Positions 8,029-15,099 of a DNA stretch of 64,000 nucleotides are shown here, in pieces; positions within the stretch are counted from its first letter, which is position 1; every line of letters begins with the position of its first letter. This DNA comes from Micromonospora eburnea (GTDB lineage Bacteria; Actinomycetota; Actinomycetes; Mycobacteriales; Micromonosporaceae): contig NZ_FMHY01000002.1 of the NCBI RefSeq assembly GCF_900090225.1, forward strand, positions 186,001 through 250,000, read 5' to 3'. The notes beneath the pieces are model-generated. The model searched no databases. It saw only the letters and a list, made by a program, of their open reading frames with translations, and was not told the origin of the DNA. The translations under genes were made by a program, and so were the position numbers.

Positions 8029-8499
8029 TCAGCGCGCGGCGGGCGGCTCCTGCCGGTGGCCCAGTACGTCGTCCAGCGCGCCCCGCTGGGCCGGCGTCGC
8101 CTGGTGGCCGGCGAGCAGCGCGTCCCGGATCTCGGTGAGCAGCCTGATCTCCTCGCTCGGGGCCTTCGGCGGCGGCTCCTCGCCGCGCCGCCGCCGCTCG
8201 GCGAGCTTGTTCATCGGAAACACCACGAGGAAGTAGAGCGCCGCCGCGGTGAGCAGAAAGGTGATCACCGCGTTGACGAAGGCCACCCAGTCGAACGGGA
8301 TGCTCCGGAACGTGGGGGTCGACCCGGTGATCCCGTTCTTGCTCCCGGTGATCAACGCGATGAACACCCGCACCAGTGGTTCCAGGAACGATTTGGTCAG
8401 CTGGGTGACCACGCCGGTGAAGGCGGCGCCGATGACGACACCGACCGCCAGGTCGATGACGTTGCCGCGCATGATGAAGTCTTTGAAGCCCTTGAGCAT
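8029..8499 (-). CDS. mscL: Large-conductance mechanosensitive channel MscL
   Basis: Pressure-release channel that opens under membrane tension during hypo-osmotic shock. The N-terminus MLKGFKDFIMRGNVIDLAVGVVIGAAFTGVV is the canonical amphipathic helix plus pore-lining TM1, including the Gly-rich gate. A periplasmic loop follows, then TM2 (FVNAVITFLLTAAALYFLVVF) and the cytoplasmic helix with basic cluster LAERRRRGEE. At 156 residues it is slightly longer than the E. coli protein (136), owing to the loop and tail. It forms a homopentamer in the inner membrane. It is transcribed alone, with a hairpin downstream. Confidence 0.97.
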   Translation of the reverse strand: MLKGFKDFIMRGNVIDLAVGVVIGAAFTGVVTQLTKSFLEPLVRVFIALITGSKNGITGSTPTFRSIPFDWVAFVNAVITFLLTAAALYFLVVFPMNKLAERRRRGEEPPPKAPSEEIRLLTEIRDALLAGHQATPAQRGALDDVLGHRQEPPAAR

Positions 8500-8535
8500 C
8501 CGCTCTCCCGTGCTGTCCGAATCGTCCGGGGCAAC

Positions 8536-9219
8536 CTATGCCCCGGAGGGGGGCTCCAGGAAAGCACCGGCCTCGATGGCCGCCCGCGCCGGGTCGCCGT
8601 CCCGGATCGCGTCGACCAGCCGGCCGTGGTCGACGTACCGCTCGGGCTCCAGCGCGTCGCCCATCGCCTGCGCGACGGTGCTGCGCAGTGCGGCGCCGAC
8701 CGACGCGTACAGCTCGGCCAGCATGCCGTTGTGGGCGGCGGCCACGACCGCGCTGTGCAGCGCGGCGTCCGCCTCGACGAACTCGTCCACCCGGCCGGAC
8801 CGCCAGGCGGCCTCCCGGGTGGCGAGCGCGGTGTCGAGCGCCGCCAGGTCCGCCGGGGTACGCCGCAGCGCGGCGAGCCGGGCCGCCTCCACCTCGAAGG
8901 CGCGGCGGACCTCGACCACCTCGGCCATTCGGTCGTCGGTGAGCCGGCGGGCCACTACCGGGGCCAGCTCGTCGGTCGACACCACGTACGTCCCGGAGCC
9001 CTGGCGGCACTCCAGCACCCCGGCGTGCACCAGTGCGCGGACCGCCTCCCGGACCGTGTTGCGCCCGACGCCGAGCGCGGCGACGAGCTGCGGCTCGGTG
9101 GGGATGCGCCCGCCCACCGGCCACTCACCACCGAGGATCCGGGCCCGGAGCTGTTCGATCGTCTGGCGTACCCGGTGGCCGCGCGGGGGCACGGCGACGG
9201 AGTCGAGGGCACGTGTCAC
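8536..9219 (-). CDS. GntR-family regulator, FadR/FCD subfamily
   Basis: A 227-residue regulator. A winged helix-turn-helix spans residues 15-80 (RILGGEWPVGGRIPTEPQLVAALGVGRNTVREAVRALVHAGVLECRQGSGTYV), typical of GntR. An all-helical FCD effector domain runs from about 95 to 220, with His residues that in this family bind a metal and a carboxylate ligand (AALHSAVVAAAHN, DHGRLVDAI). It is divergent from the MFS transporter at 9269 with only 49 bp between starts, so the two promoters must overlap and the transporter is the likely target. The ligand is unknown. Confidence 0.88.
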   Translation of the reverse strand: MTRALDSVAVPPRGHRVRQTIEQLRARILGGEWPVGGRIPTEPQLVAALGVGRNTVREAVRALVHAGVLECRQGSGTYVVSTDELAPVVARRLTDDRMAEVVEVRRAFEVEAARLAALRRTPADLAALDTALATREAAWRSGRVDEFVEADAALHSAVVAAAHNGMLAELYASVGAALRSTVAQAMGDALEPERYVDHGRLVDAIRDGDPARAAIEAGAFLEPPSGA

Positions 9220-9268
9220 GGGTTACAACTCCTCCCGAAATTCATCCCATGATTGTAGGTTGGAGGTC

Positions 9269-10621
9269 ATGACTCCGCCAACCAGCAGCACCGACGCGCC
9301 CGGCGCCGACGGGACGACCCTGACCGTGGCGCCCGGCCCGGCCCCGGCGGTGGCCGCGCCCACGCGTCCGGCCGCCGGCGGCGTGCTGGTGCTGCTCGGC
9401 ATGCTGCTGGTCGCGCTCAACCTGCGCATGGCGGTGACCAGTCTGGGTGCCCTGCTCGACGAGATCCGCAACGGGCTGGGCCTCTCCGGCACCATGGCCG
9501 GGCTCGTCACCACCCTGCCCACCATCGCCTTCGCCGGGCTCGGCGCGCTCACCCCGTGGCTGGTCCGCCGCTGGCCGGCCGCCCGGGTGCTGGTGCTCGC
9601 CATGCTGGCCCTGACCGCCGGGCAGTTGCTCCGGGTGATCACCGACTCGGCGGCGGTCTTCGTACTCACCAGCGCGCTCGCCCTCTCCGGCATCGCGATC
9701 GCGAACATCCTGCTGCCGATGCTGGTCAAGCAGTACTTCCCGCACCGCACCGGGCTGGTCACCGGGGCGTACACGATGTCGCTGACCCTGGGCACGACGG
9801 TGGCCGCGGCCTCGGCGGTGCCGGTGGCGCACGCCTTCGGCTCCTGGCGGGCCGGGCTCGGCGTCTGGGCCGGGCTGGCCGCCGTGGCCGTACTCCCCTG
9901 GGTGCCGCTGGCGCTGCGCGCCCAGGCGACGCGGCGGACGGCGAGCCCGGCGGCGGTCGCCGCGGCCCCCGCCCGGGTACGGCCAGCGCGCACCCGGCTC
10001 GGCTGGGCCATGGCCGTCTACTTCGGGGCGCAGTCGCTCAGCGGGTACGCGATCATGGGCTGGCTGGCCCAGCTCTTCCGGGACGCGGGGTACGCGCCCG
10101 AGGCCGCCGGGCTGCTGCTCGCCGGGGTGACCGCGCTCGGCGTGCCGGTGGCGCTGCTGATGCCGGCCCTGGCCGGCCGACTGGGGACGCTGCGCCCGCT
10201 GGTCCTCTCGCTGACCGCCTTCTCCACCGCCGCGTACCTCGGTCTGGCGGTCGCGCCGCACGGCCTCGCGCTGCTCTGGGTGCTGCTGCTGGCCCTCGGC
10301 CAGGGCGCGTTCCCGCTGATCCTGACCACCATCGGGCTGCGGGCCCGGACCGCCGAGGGCACGGTCGCGCTGTCGGCCTTCGCGCAGAGCACCGGGTATC
10401 TGATCGCGGCGCTCGGTCCGCTGCTGGTCGGCATCCTCTACGAGACGACCGGGGGCTGGACCGCGCCGATCGGCTTCCTGCTGGCGGCTCTCGGCGTGCA
10501 GACGGCGGCGGGCCTGGTGATCGCCCGTCCCCGCTACATCGAGGACGAGCAGTTGACCGGCGACGGTCAGGAGGAGGCCGGCGTGGGATCGCCCGCGACC
10601 GCCTGCTCGACGGTCGGATAG
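9269..10621 (+). CDS. MFS transporter, CynX/NimT family
   Basis: A 12-segment major-facilitator transporter of 450 residues. The first segment (VLVLLGMLLVALNLRMAVTSLGALLDEIRNGLGLSGTMAGLVTTLPTIAFAGLG) shows the RxAxTSxGxLL pattern characteristic of the CynX/NimT subfamily, known for cyanate or 2-nitroimidazole-type transport. ATG at 9269 follows a clear TTGGAGGTC ribosome site. It is divergent from an FCD-type GntR regulator. Its 3' end overlaps the convergent STAS gene by 55 bp, so the last 18 residues are read from DNA that also encodes the STAS C-terminus. The substrate is unknown. Confidence 0.88.
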   Translation: MTPPTSSTDAPGADGTTLTVAPGPAPAVAAPTRPAAGGVLVLLGMLLVALNLRMAVTSLGALLDEIRNGLGLSGTMAGLVTTLPTIAFAGLGALTPWLVRRWPAARVLVLAMLALTAGQLLRVITDSAAVFVLTSALALSGIAIANILLPMLVKQYFPHRTGLVTGAYTMSLTLGTTVAAASAVPVAHAFGSWRAGLGVWAGLAAVAVLPWVPLALRAQATRRTASPAAVAAAPARVRPARTRLGWAMAVYFGAQSLSGYAIMGWLAQLFRDAGYAPEAAGLLLAGVTALGVPVALLMPALAGRLGTLRPLVLSLTAFSTAAYLGLAVAPHGLALLWVLLLALGQGAFPLILTTIGLRARTAEGTVALSAFAQSTGYLIAALGPLLVGILYETTGGWTAPIGFLLAALGVQTAAGLVIARPRYIEDEQLTGDGQEEAGVGSPATACSTVG

Positions 10622-10923
10622 GTGTGCAGCACCTCGACGAGGCCGCTGACCTCCAGGATGCGCAGCACACCGCGCTGCGGGGCGCCCAGCCGGACCACAC
10701 CGCCGGTGTCGTCGCAGCTGTTCTTGGCCCGGACGAACACCGACAGCCCGGTCGAGTCACAGAACGACAGCTCCGCCAGGTCGAAGACGAGACGGTTGCG
10801 CCCCTTGTCCAACAGGTCCGTGATCTGGTCCTGAAGCTGCGGTGCCGTGGCCATGTCCAGCTCGCCCGCGACCGACACGACGACGACGTCGCCGCGCTGT
10901 TCCGTGTGCACCGTCAGGGACAT
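10567..10923 (-). CDS. Anti-sigma factor antagonist (STAS domain)
   Basis: A single STAS domain of 118 residues (MSLTVHTEQRGDVVVVSVAGELDMATAPQLQDQI). The region LVFDLAELSFCDSTGLSVFVRAK contains the Ser that an anti-sigma kinase of the RsbW type would phosphorylate (CDSTGL). In partner switching, the unphosphorylated form binds the anti-sigma factor and frees the sigma factor. ATG at 10923 follows GGGAGGTC. It is divergent from the SpoIIE-type phosphatase at 11179, the enzyme class that dephosphorylates STAS antagonists, so the two are likely functional partners. No sigma or anti-sigma gene adjoins. Confidence 0.9.
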   Translation of the reverse strand: MSLTVHTEQRGDVVVVSVAGELDMATAPQLQDQITDLLDKGRNRLVFDLAELSFCDSTGLSVFVRAKNSCDDTGGVVRLGAPQRGVLRILEVSGLVEVLHTYPTVEQAVAGDPTPASS

Positions 10924-11083
10924 TCGCCGACCTCCCGTGTTCGGTGGAACGGTATCCCACAAAGCGGGTGATACGCAGAACGGGACCGGCAGCGACGCCA
11001 CGATCATTTCTTTGTCATGAGGCAAGGAGTGCGGCCCGCTCCGGTGATAGAGTCCGCCCCGGCCGAAGTTCAGGGAGGTCACC

Positions 11084-11182
11084 ATGGCGGGCGAACAGCG
11101 GGACCTGATCGGCCGCCCCGGCCTCACCAGGCCCGGTCGGGGCAGCACCGGCACGGTGACCCTCTCCTCGGGCGGAGCGTGA
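11084..11182 (+). CDS. Short upstream ORF coupled to the SpoIIE-type phosphatase gene
   Basis: A 32-codon ORF (MAGEQRDLIGRPGLTRPGRG then STGTVTLSSGGA) starting with ATG behind a strong CAGGGAGGTCACC ribosome site. Its stop overlaps the phosphatase start in the sequence GTGA (11179-11182), the usual sign of translational coupling. The phosphatase start itself has a weaker site. It may be a coupling leader rather than a functional peptide; I do not recognise the sequence. Confidence 0.45.
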   Translation: MAGEQRDLIGRPGLTRPGRGSTGTVTLSSGGA

Positions 11183-12360
11183 CGGTGGAGGACGGCACGG
11201 CCCAGCGGCGGGCCGAATTGCTCGCCGAGCGACTGGCCGCGCTGGCCGACGCCACCGTGCGGATGCACGCCACGCCGAACTTCGTCCGGCTGCTGGAATC
11301 GGCTGCGGCCGGTGCGGCGCGGATCTTCAAGAGCCCAGCGGCGGTGGCCGCCGAGACCTCCGACGGACAGCACCTGGCCGGGGTGGTCGCCGGGCCGGAC
11401 GCGACGCCCGCGGTGGTGCCCTGGACGGTGGACGACAGGGGAGCGTCGATCGGCACCACGGTCCGGGTGGACGGACCGAGCAACTGGGACCTGGTCGGCT
11501 GGCCGGCCGGGGACACCGTCACGGTGGCCGCCGCCCGGCTGCGCGAGGACCGGCCCCCGCTCTACGTGGCGGTGCCCACCGCCACCCAGACCGTCCGGAC
11601 GCCGGTGCTGGTGCAGCTCGCCCAGGCCATCGCCTCGGCGGTCGAGGCCCAGCGCTCCTTCGACGAGGAGCACCGGATCGCGGTGACCCTCCAGCGCAGC
11701 CTGCTGCCCCGCCGGCTGCCCGAGATCGCCGGTCTCGACCTGGCCGTCCGGTACGAGCCGGCGAGCGCCCGGACCGAGGTGGGCGGCGACTTCTACGAGC
11801 TGGTGATGCTCGACGGCCAGCTGCTGATGGCGATCGGCGACGTGGCCGGGCACTCGTTGCACGCCGCCACCGTGATGGCCGAGCTGCGGCACGCGGTGCG
11901 GGCGTATGCGGTCGAGGGGCATCCGCCGGGGGTGATCCTGGAGCGGGTCAACGAGCTGATGCGCGTCCTGCTGCCGAACGAGCTGGCCACGATCTGTGTG
12001 CTGCTGCTCGACCCGGGCAGTGGGCAGATCCGGCTGGCCAGCGCGGGGCACCTGCCGGCGCTGGTCAGCGACGCGGGGCGGGTGCGGTTCGTGCCACAGA
12101 GCGCCCCGCTGCTCGGGGTCCGCGCGCTCCGCCCGCCGGACCTGGAGTTCGTGCTGCCGGCCGGGGCGACGCTGGTCCTCTACACCGACGGCCTGATCGA
12201 GCGCCGGGACGCCACCATCGACGAGGGGATCGCGGCGTTGGGCGCGATCGCCGTGCGGGTGGACGACGACCTCGACCGGTTCTGCCAGCGGCTGCTGGTC
12301 GAGCTGGCGCCGCCGGAGAACAGCGACGACGTGGCGGTGGTCGCCGTCCGCCGCCGCTGA
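11179..12360 (+). CDS. SpoIIE-family PP2C phosphatase with N-terminal sensor region
   Basis: A 393-residue protein phosphatase. Residues 10-150 form a GAF-like sensor region (LAALADATVRMHATPNFVRLLESAAAGAARIFKS). From about 170 the SpoIIE/RsbU catalytic domain follows: AVTLQRSLLPRRLPEIAGLDLAVRYEPA, then VGGDFYELV (metal Asp), MAIGDVAGHS, ASAGHLPALV, LYTDGLIERRD and NSDDVAVVAV. Enzymes of this class dephosphorylate STAS anti-anti-sigma factors. It is divergent from such a STAS gene (10567). GTG at 11179 overlaps the stop of a 32-codon leader ORF. An alternative longer frame from 11017 has no ribosome site. Confidence 0.9.
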   Translation: MTVEDGTAQRRAELLAERLAALADATVRMHATPNFVRLLESAAAGAARIFKSPAAVAAETSDGQHLAGVVAGPDATPAVVPWTVDDRGASIGTTVRVDGPSNWDLVGWPAGDTVTVAAARLREDRPPLYVAVPTATQTVRTPVLVQLAQAIASAVEAQRSFDEEHRIAVTLQRSLLPRRLPEIAGLDLAVRYEPASARTEVGGDFYELVMLDGQLLMAIGDVAGHSLHAATVMAELRHAVRAYAVEGHPPGVILERVNELMRVLLPNELATICVLLLDPGSGQIRLASAGHLPALVSDAGRVRFVPQSAPLLGVRALRPPDLEFVLPAGATLVLYTDGLIERRDATIDEGIAALGAIAVRVDDDLDRFCQRLLVELAPPENSDDVAVVAVRRR

Positions 12361-12368
12361 TCCGGGTC

Positions 12369-12391
12369 GGCGGCGGCCGTCACCCGCCGCC
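12369..12391. terminator. GC hairpin between convergent genes
   Basis: Eight-base arms GGCGGCGG/CCGCCGCC lie just after the phosphatase stop and overlap the last codons of the AraC gene. Possible bidirectional terminator; no U-tract. Confidence 0.4.
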
Positions 12392-13189
12392 CGGACCGGC
12401 GAGCGAGCGGGCGTACGCCGCGGGGGAGACCCCGGCGACCGCGGTGAACTCGCGGACCAGGTGCGCCTGGTCGGCGTACCCGAGATCGGCGGCGACCCGC
12501 GACCAGTCCACCGGCCCGACGGCGGCCTGCTCGATGGCCTCCTGGAGCCGGTACCGCCGGATCACCCACTTCGGGCTGACCCCGACGTGGTCCAGGAAGA
12601 GCCGCTGGAGTCGCCGGGTCGAGACGGCGTGCCGCCGGGCGAAGTCGTCCACCCGCAGGATGCTCCGGTCGACGCGGATCTCCTCGACCAGCGCGGTGGC
12701 CTCGGCGGCGACCGGGTCCGGCACCGGTCCCCAGGCGGTGAGCAGGTCGTCCAGCCGGCGGCACCGCTCGTCGTCCGTGCCGGCGCAGTGTTCACCCTCG
12801 ACCGGCGGCCCGACCTGGGCGAGTGGCCGACGCAGCCCGGTCAGCTCGCGGACCGGCCGACGCCAGAAGGGCCGGAAGCCGCCGGGGCGGAACTGGATGC
12901 CGCTGGCCCGGCCGGTGCCGTGCAGCGTGACGGTGAACAGCTCGATGCCCACCCCGGCGACCTGCCCGATCTCCGGGCCGCCGGCCTGGGCCTGGAACAC
13001 CACGTTGACCGCGGGGTGCGGTACGACGTGCTGGTCGAAGGGCTCGGTCAGCGCCCAGTCGACCAGCCAGTAGTGCTCGACGTACGGGCGCAGCGCCGGG
13101 GCGGGCAGCCGGCGGCGGAAGCGGACCTGCCGCCGCAGCCGGCCGGGGTCGAGGATGCCCCGGCTGTCCTGCCGCGGTTCGTGTCGCAT
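12380..13189 (-). CDS. AraC-family transcriptional regulator
   Basis: A 269-residue regulator. The N-terminal part (RFRRRLPAPALRPYVEHYWLVDWALTEPFDQHVVPHPAVNVVFQA) matches the ligand-binding domain of DUF6597-type AraC regulators. The C-terminus holds the double helix-turn-helix: FARRHAVSTRRLQRLFLDHVGVSPKWVIRRYRLQEAIEQ, then ADLGYADQAHLVREFTAVAGVSPAAYARSL, the standard AraC signature. ATG at 13189 is chosen because TTGAAGAA lies upstream and homology starts there. It is divergent from the TIGR03086 gene at 13221, only 31 bp apart, a probable regulatory target. Confidence 0.9.
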   Translation of the reverse strand: MRHEPRQDSRGILDPGRLRRQVRFRRRLPAPALRPYVEHYWLVDWALTEPFDQHVVPHPAVNVVFQAQAGGPEIGQVAGVGIELFTVTLHGTGRASGIQFRPGGFRPFWRRPVRELTGLRRPLAQVGPPVEGEHCAGTDDERCRRLDDLLTAWGPVPDPVAAEATALVEEIRVDRSILRVDDFARRHAVSTRRLQRLFLDHVGVSPKWVIRRYRLQEAIEQAAVGPVDWSRVAADLGYADQAHLVREFTAVAGVSPAAYARSLAGPGGG

Positions 13190-13220
13190 TTCTTCAAGCC
13201 TGCCCTCATACGCTGGCCCT

Positions 13221-13787
13221 ATGACCACGAAGACTAGTGAGCTGCTGGCCGTCGCCGCGCCCGGAACGGTGGCGGTGGTCCAGGGCATCTCCGACGATCA
13301 GCTCGACCTGCCCACCCCGTGCCCCGAGTACACCGTGCGCGGCCTGCTCAACCACCTGTTCGACGTGGTGGTCAACTTCCAGGCGCTGGCCCGCCGGGGA
13401 GAGGCCGACTGGTCGGGCAAGACCGACCACGTGACCGAGGGCTGGCGGGACCGGTTCGCCGCGGAGGCCGTACGCCTGGTTGAGGCGTGGTCGGACCCGG
13501 CGGCGCTGGAGGGCGTCTCGCCCGGCATGGGGTTGCCGCAGGAGACGGTCGGCGACATGGCCCTCATCGACCTCACCGTGCACGGCTGGGACCTGGCCCG
13601 CGCGACCGCGCAGCGGATCGAGGTCGAACCGGTGGTGCTCGCGGCGGGACACGCCTTCATGGACCGGATGGGGGAGACCGGCCAGCGGATGGGCGCCTTC
13701 GGCGAACCGGTGCCCACCGCCTCGGACGCCGCTGACCTGGACCGTCTGCTCGGTCGGACCGGCCGAGATCCGGCCTGGACGCCCTGA
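13221..13787 (+). CDS. TIGR03086-family (DinB-like, mycothiol-associated) protein
   Basis: A 188-residue member of the DinB/maleylpyruvate-isomerase-like superfamily (TIGR03086 type). The hallmark metal-site pattern appears as LDLPTPCPEYTVRGLLNHLFDVV (His in helix 2) and DLTVHGWDLARATAQR (DxxxHxWDLA). Such proteins form four-helix bundles holding a divalent metal; several are mycothiol-dependent transferases. ATG at 13221 lies 6 bases after TACGCT, so translation is probably leaderless. It is divergent from an AraC regulator. The enzymatic role is unknown. Confidence 0.82.
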   Translation: MTTKTSELLAVAAPGTVAVVQGISDDQLDLPTPCPEYTVRGLLNHLFDVVVNFQALARRGEADWSGKTDHVTEGWRDRFAAEAVRLVEAWSDPAALEGVSPGMGLPQETVGDMALIDLTVHGWDLARATAQRIEVEPVVLAAGHAFMDRMGETGQRMGAFGEPVPTASDAADLDRLLGRTGRDPAWTP

Positions 13788-13795
13788 CAACCCCC

Positions 13796-13824
13796 GGCCC
13801 GCGTGGCACCACGCCGCGCGGGCC
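13796..13824 (+). terminator. Intrinsic terminator after the TIGR03086 gene
   Basis: Arms GGCCCGCG and CGCGGGCC with a 13-base loop, followed by GTTCTT. It sits 8 bp after the stop codon and just before the PadR promoter. Confidence 0.65.
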
Positions 13825-13828
13825 GTTC

Positions 13829-13858
13829 TTGACATCACTATTCGCTGAATGAATAGTG
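13829..13858 (+). promoter_or_regulatory. PadR-gene promoter with embedded operator
   Basis: TTGACA (13829-13834), a 17-bp spacer and AATAGT (13852-13857) form a promoter whose start point would fall at the GTG at 13865. The inverted repeat CACTATTC-N7-GAATAGTG (13836-13858) covers the spacer and the -10, as expected for an autorepressor site. Confidence 0.72.
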
Positions 13859-13864
13859 GCCCCT

Positions 13865-14401
13865 GTGTCCACACAGCACGTCCTGCTCGGGCTGCTCGCC
13901 GGCGGTGCCCGGCACGGCTACGAGCTGAAGCGCGCCCATGACGAGCGGCTGCCCCGGGCCCGCCCGCTCGCCTTCGGGCAGGTCTACGCGACCCTCGCCC
14001 GGCTCCAGCGAGACGGCCTGGTGGTGCCCGCCGGGCAGGAGCGCGAGGGCGGCCCCGACCGCACGGCGTACGCGCTGACCGGCGAGGGCCGGGCCGCGCT
14101 GGACCGGTGGCTCGGCACCGTCGAGCCGCCCATGCCCCACGTGGCGAGCACCCTCTTCGCCAAGGTGGTGGTCGCGCTGCTGGTCGCCGACGCCGACCGG
14201 GCCCGGTCCTACCTCATCGCCCAGCGCCGGGCGCACACCGAACGGCTCCGCGAACTGACCGCGGTGAAGGCCGCCCCCTCGGCCAGCCTGGACGACGTGA
14301 TCGCGGCCGACTACGCGATCAACCATCTCGACGCCGACCTGCGGTGGCTGCACACCACCCTGGATCGGGTCGCCGACTGGCACCGGGAGGTGCACTCGTG
14401 A
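13865..14401 (+). CDS. PadR-family transcriptional regulator
   Basis: A 178-residue repressor of the PadR family. The N-terminal winged helix (STQHVLLGLLAGGARHGYELKRAHDERLPRARPLAFGQVYATLARLQRDGLVV) has the family motifs HGYEL and GQVYATLARLxRDGLV. A C-terminal helical dimerisation domain spans about residues 90-175. GTG at 13865 is preferred to GTG at 13856, because the -10 element puts the transcript start at or one base before it. It is the first gene of a three-gene unit with an ABC ATPase and an FtsX-type permease, each joined by a GTGA overlap, so it probably represses this exporter operon. Confidence 0.92.
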   Translation: MSTQHVLLGLLAGGARHGYELKRAHDERLPRARPLAFGQVYATLARLQRDGLVVPAGQEREGGPDRTAYALTGEGRAALDRWLGTVEPPMPHVASTLFAKVVVALLVADADRARSYLIAQRRAHTERLRELTAVKAAPSASLDDVIAADYAINHLDADLRWLHTTLDRVADWHREVHS

Positions 14402-15099
14402 CGTACCTGGAAGCTCGTGGCGTGGTCAAGGCGTACGGCCGGACACCCGCGCTGCGTGGCGTGACGCTCGACGTGGCCGAAGGGGAGGTCGTCGCCGTCA
14501 CCGGGCCGAGCGGTTGCGGCAAGTCGACCCTGCTGCACTGCCTCGCCGGCATCCTGCGCCCCGACGCCGGGCAGGTCACCTGGCGAGGTGAGCAGATCGA
14601 CACCTGGTCCGAGGCGGCCCGATCCCGGTTGCGCCGTACCGACTTCGGGGTGCTCTTCCAGTTCGGTCAGCTCGTCGCCGAGCTGACCGCAGCGGAGAAC
14701 GTCGCCCTTCCGCTGTTGCTCGCCGGCACGGGGCGGCGAGAGGCGCGGACGGCGGCGCTGGCCTGGCTGGAGCGGCTGGGCGTGGCCGAGGTCGCCGACG
14801 TCCGGCCGGGCGAGATGTCCGGCGGGCAGCAGCAGCGCTGCGCCACCGCCCGGGCGTTGGTCACCGAGCCCCGGGTGCTCTTCGCCGACGAGCCGACCGG
14901 CGCACTGGACACGCTCACCGGCGAGCAGGTGCTCACCCAACTGGTCCGGCTCGCCCGCGAGCAGCACACCACCGTCGTGCTGATCACCCACGAGCCGCGC
15001 ATCGCCGCGTACGCCGACCGCGAGGTGACCCTGCGGGACGGGATCGTGGACCACTCGGGTCTGGGGCTCGACGCGCCACTGCCGGGCGGCCAGCGGTGA
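14398..15099 (+). CDS. ABC transporter ATP-binding protein (MacB/LolD type)
   Basis: The 233-residue ATPase of an exporter. Walker A is GPSGCGKST (about residues 37-45), the Q-loop is in FGVLFQFGQLVAELTAAEN, the signature is MSGGQQQRCATARAL, Walker B is VLFADEPTGALD, and the H-loop is LITHEP. The EPTGALD form is typical of ATPases that pair with FtsX/MacB-type permeases. It starts with GTG overlapping the PadR stop by 4 bp and its own stop overlaps the permease start by 4 bp, so the three are translationally coupled. Confidence 0.95.
   Translation: MTYLEARGVVKAYGRTPALRGVTLDVAEGEVVAVTGPSGCGKSTLLHCLAGILRPDAGQVTWRGEQIDTWSEAARSRLRRTDFGVLFQFGQLVAELTAAENVALPLLLAGTGRREARTAALAWLERLGVAEVADVRPGEMSGGQQQRCATARALVTEPRVLFADEPTGALDTLTGEQVLTQLVRLAREQHTTVVLITHEPRIAAYADREVTLRDGIVDHSGLGLDAPLPGGQR

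Noticed and set aside
8249..9268. N-terminal 340-codon extension of the CynX/NimT transporter
   Set aside because: It runs antisense through mscL and the GntR gene; ATG 9269 has a clear TTGGAGGTC site and starts the membrane domain.
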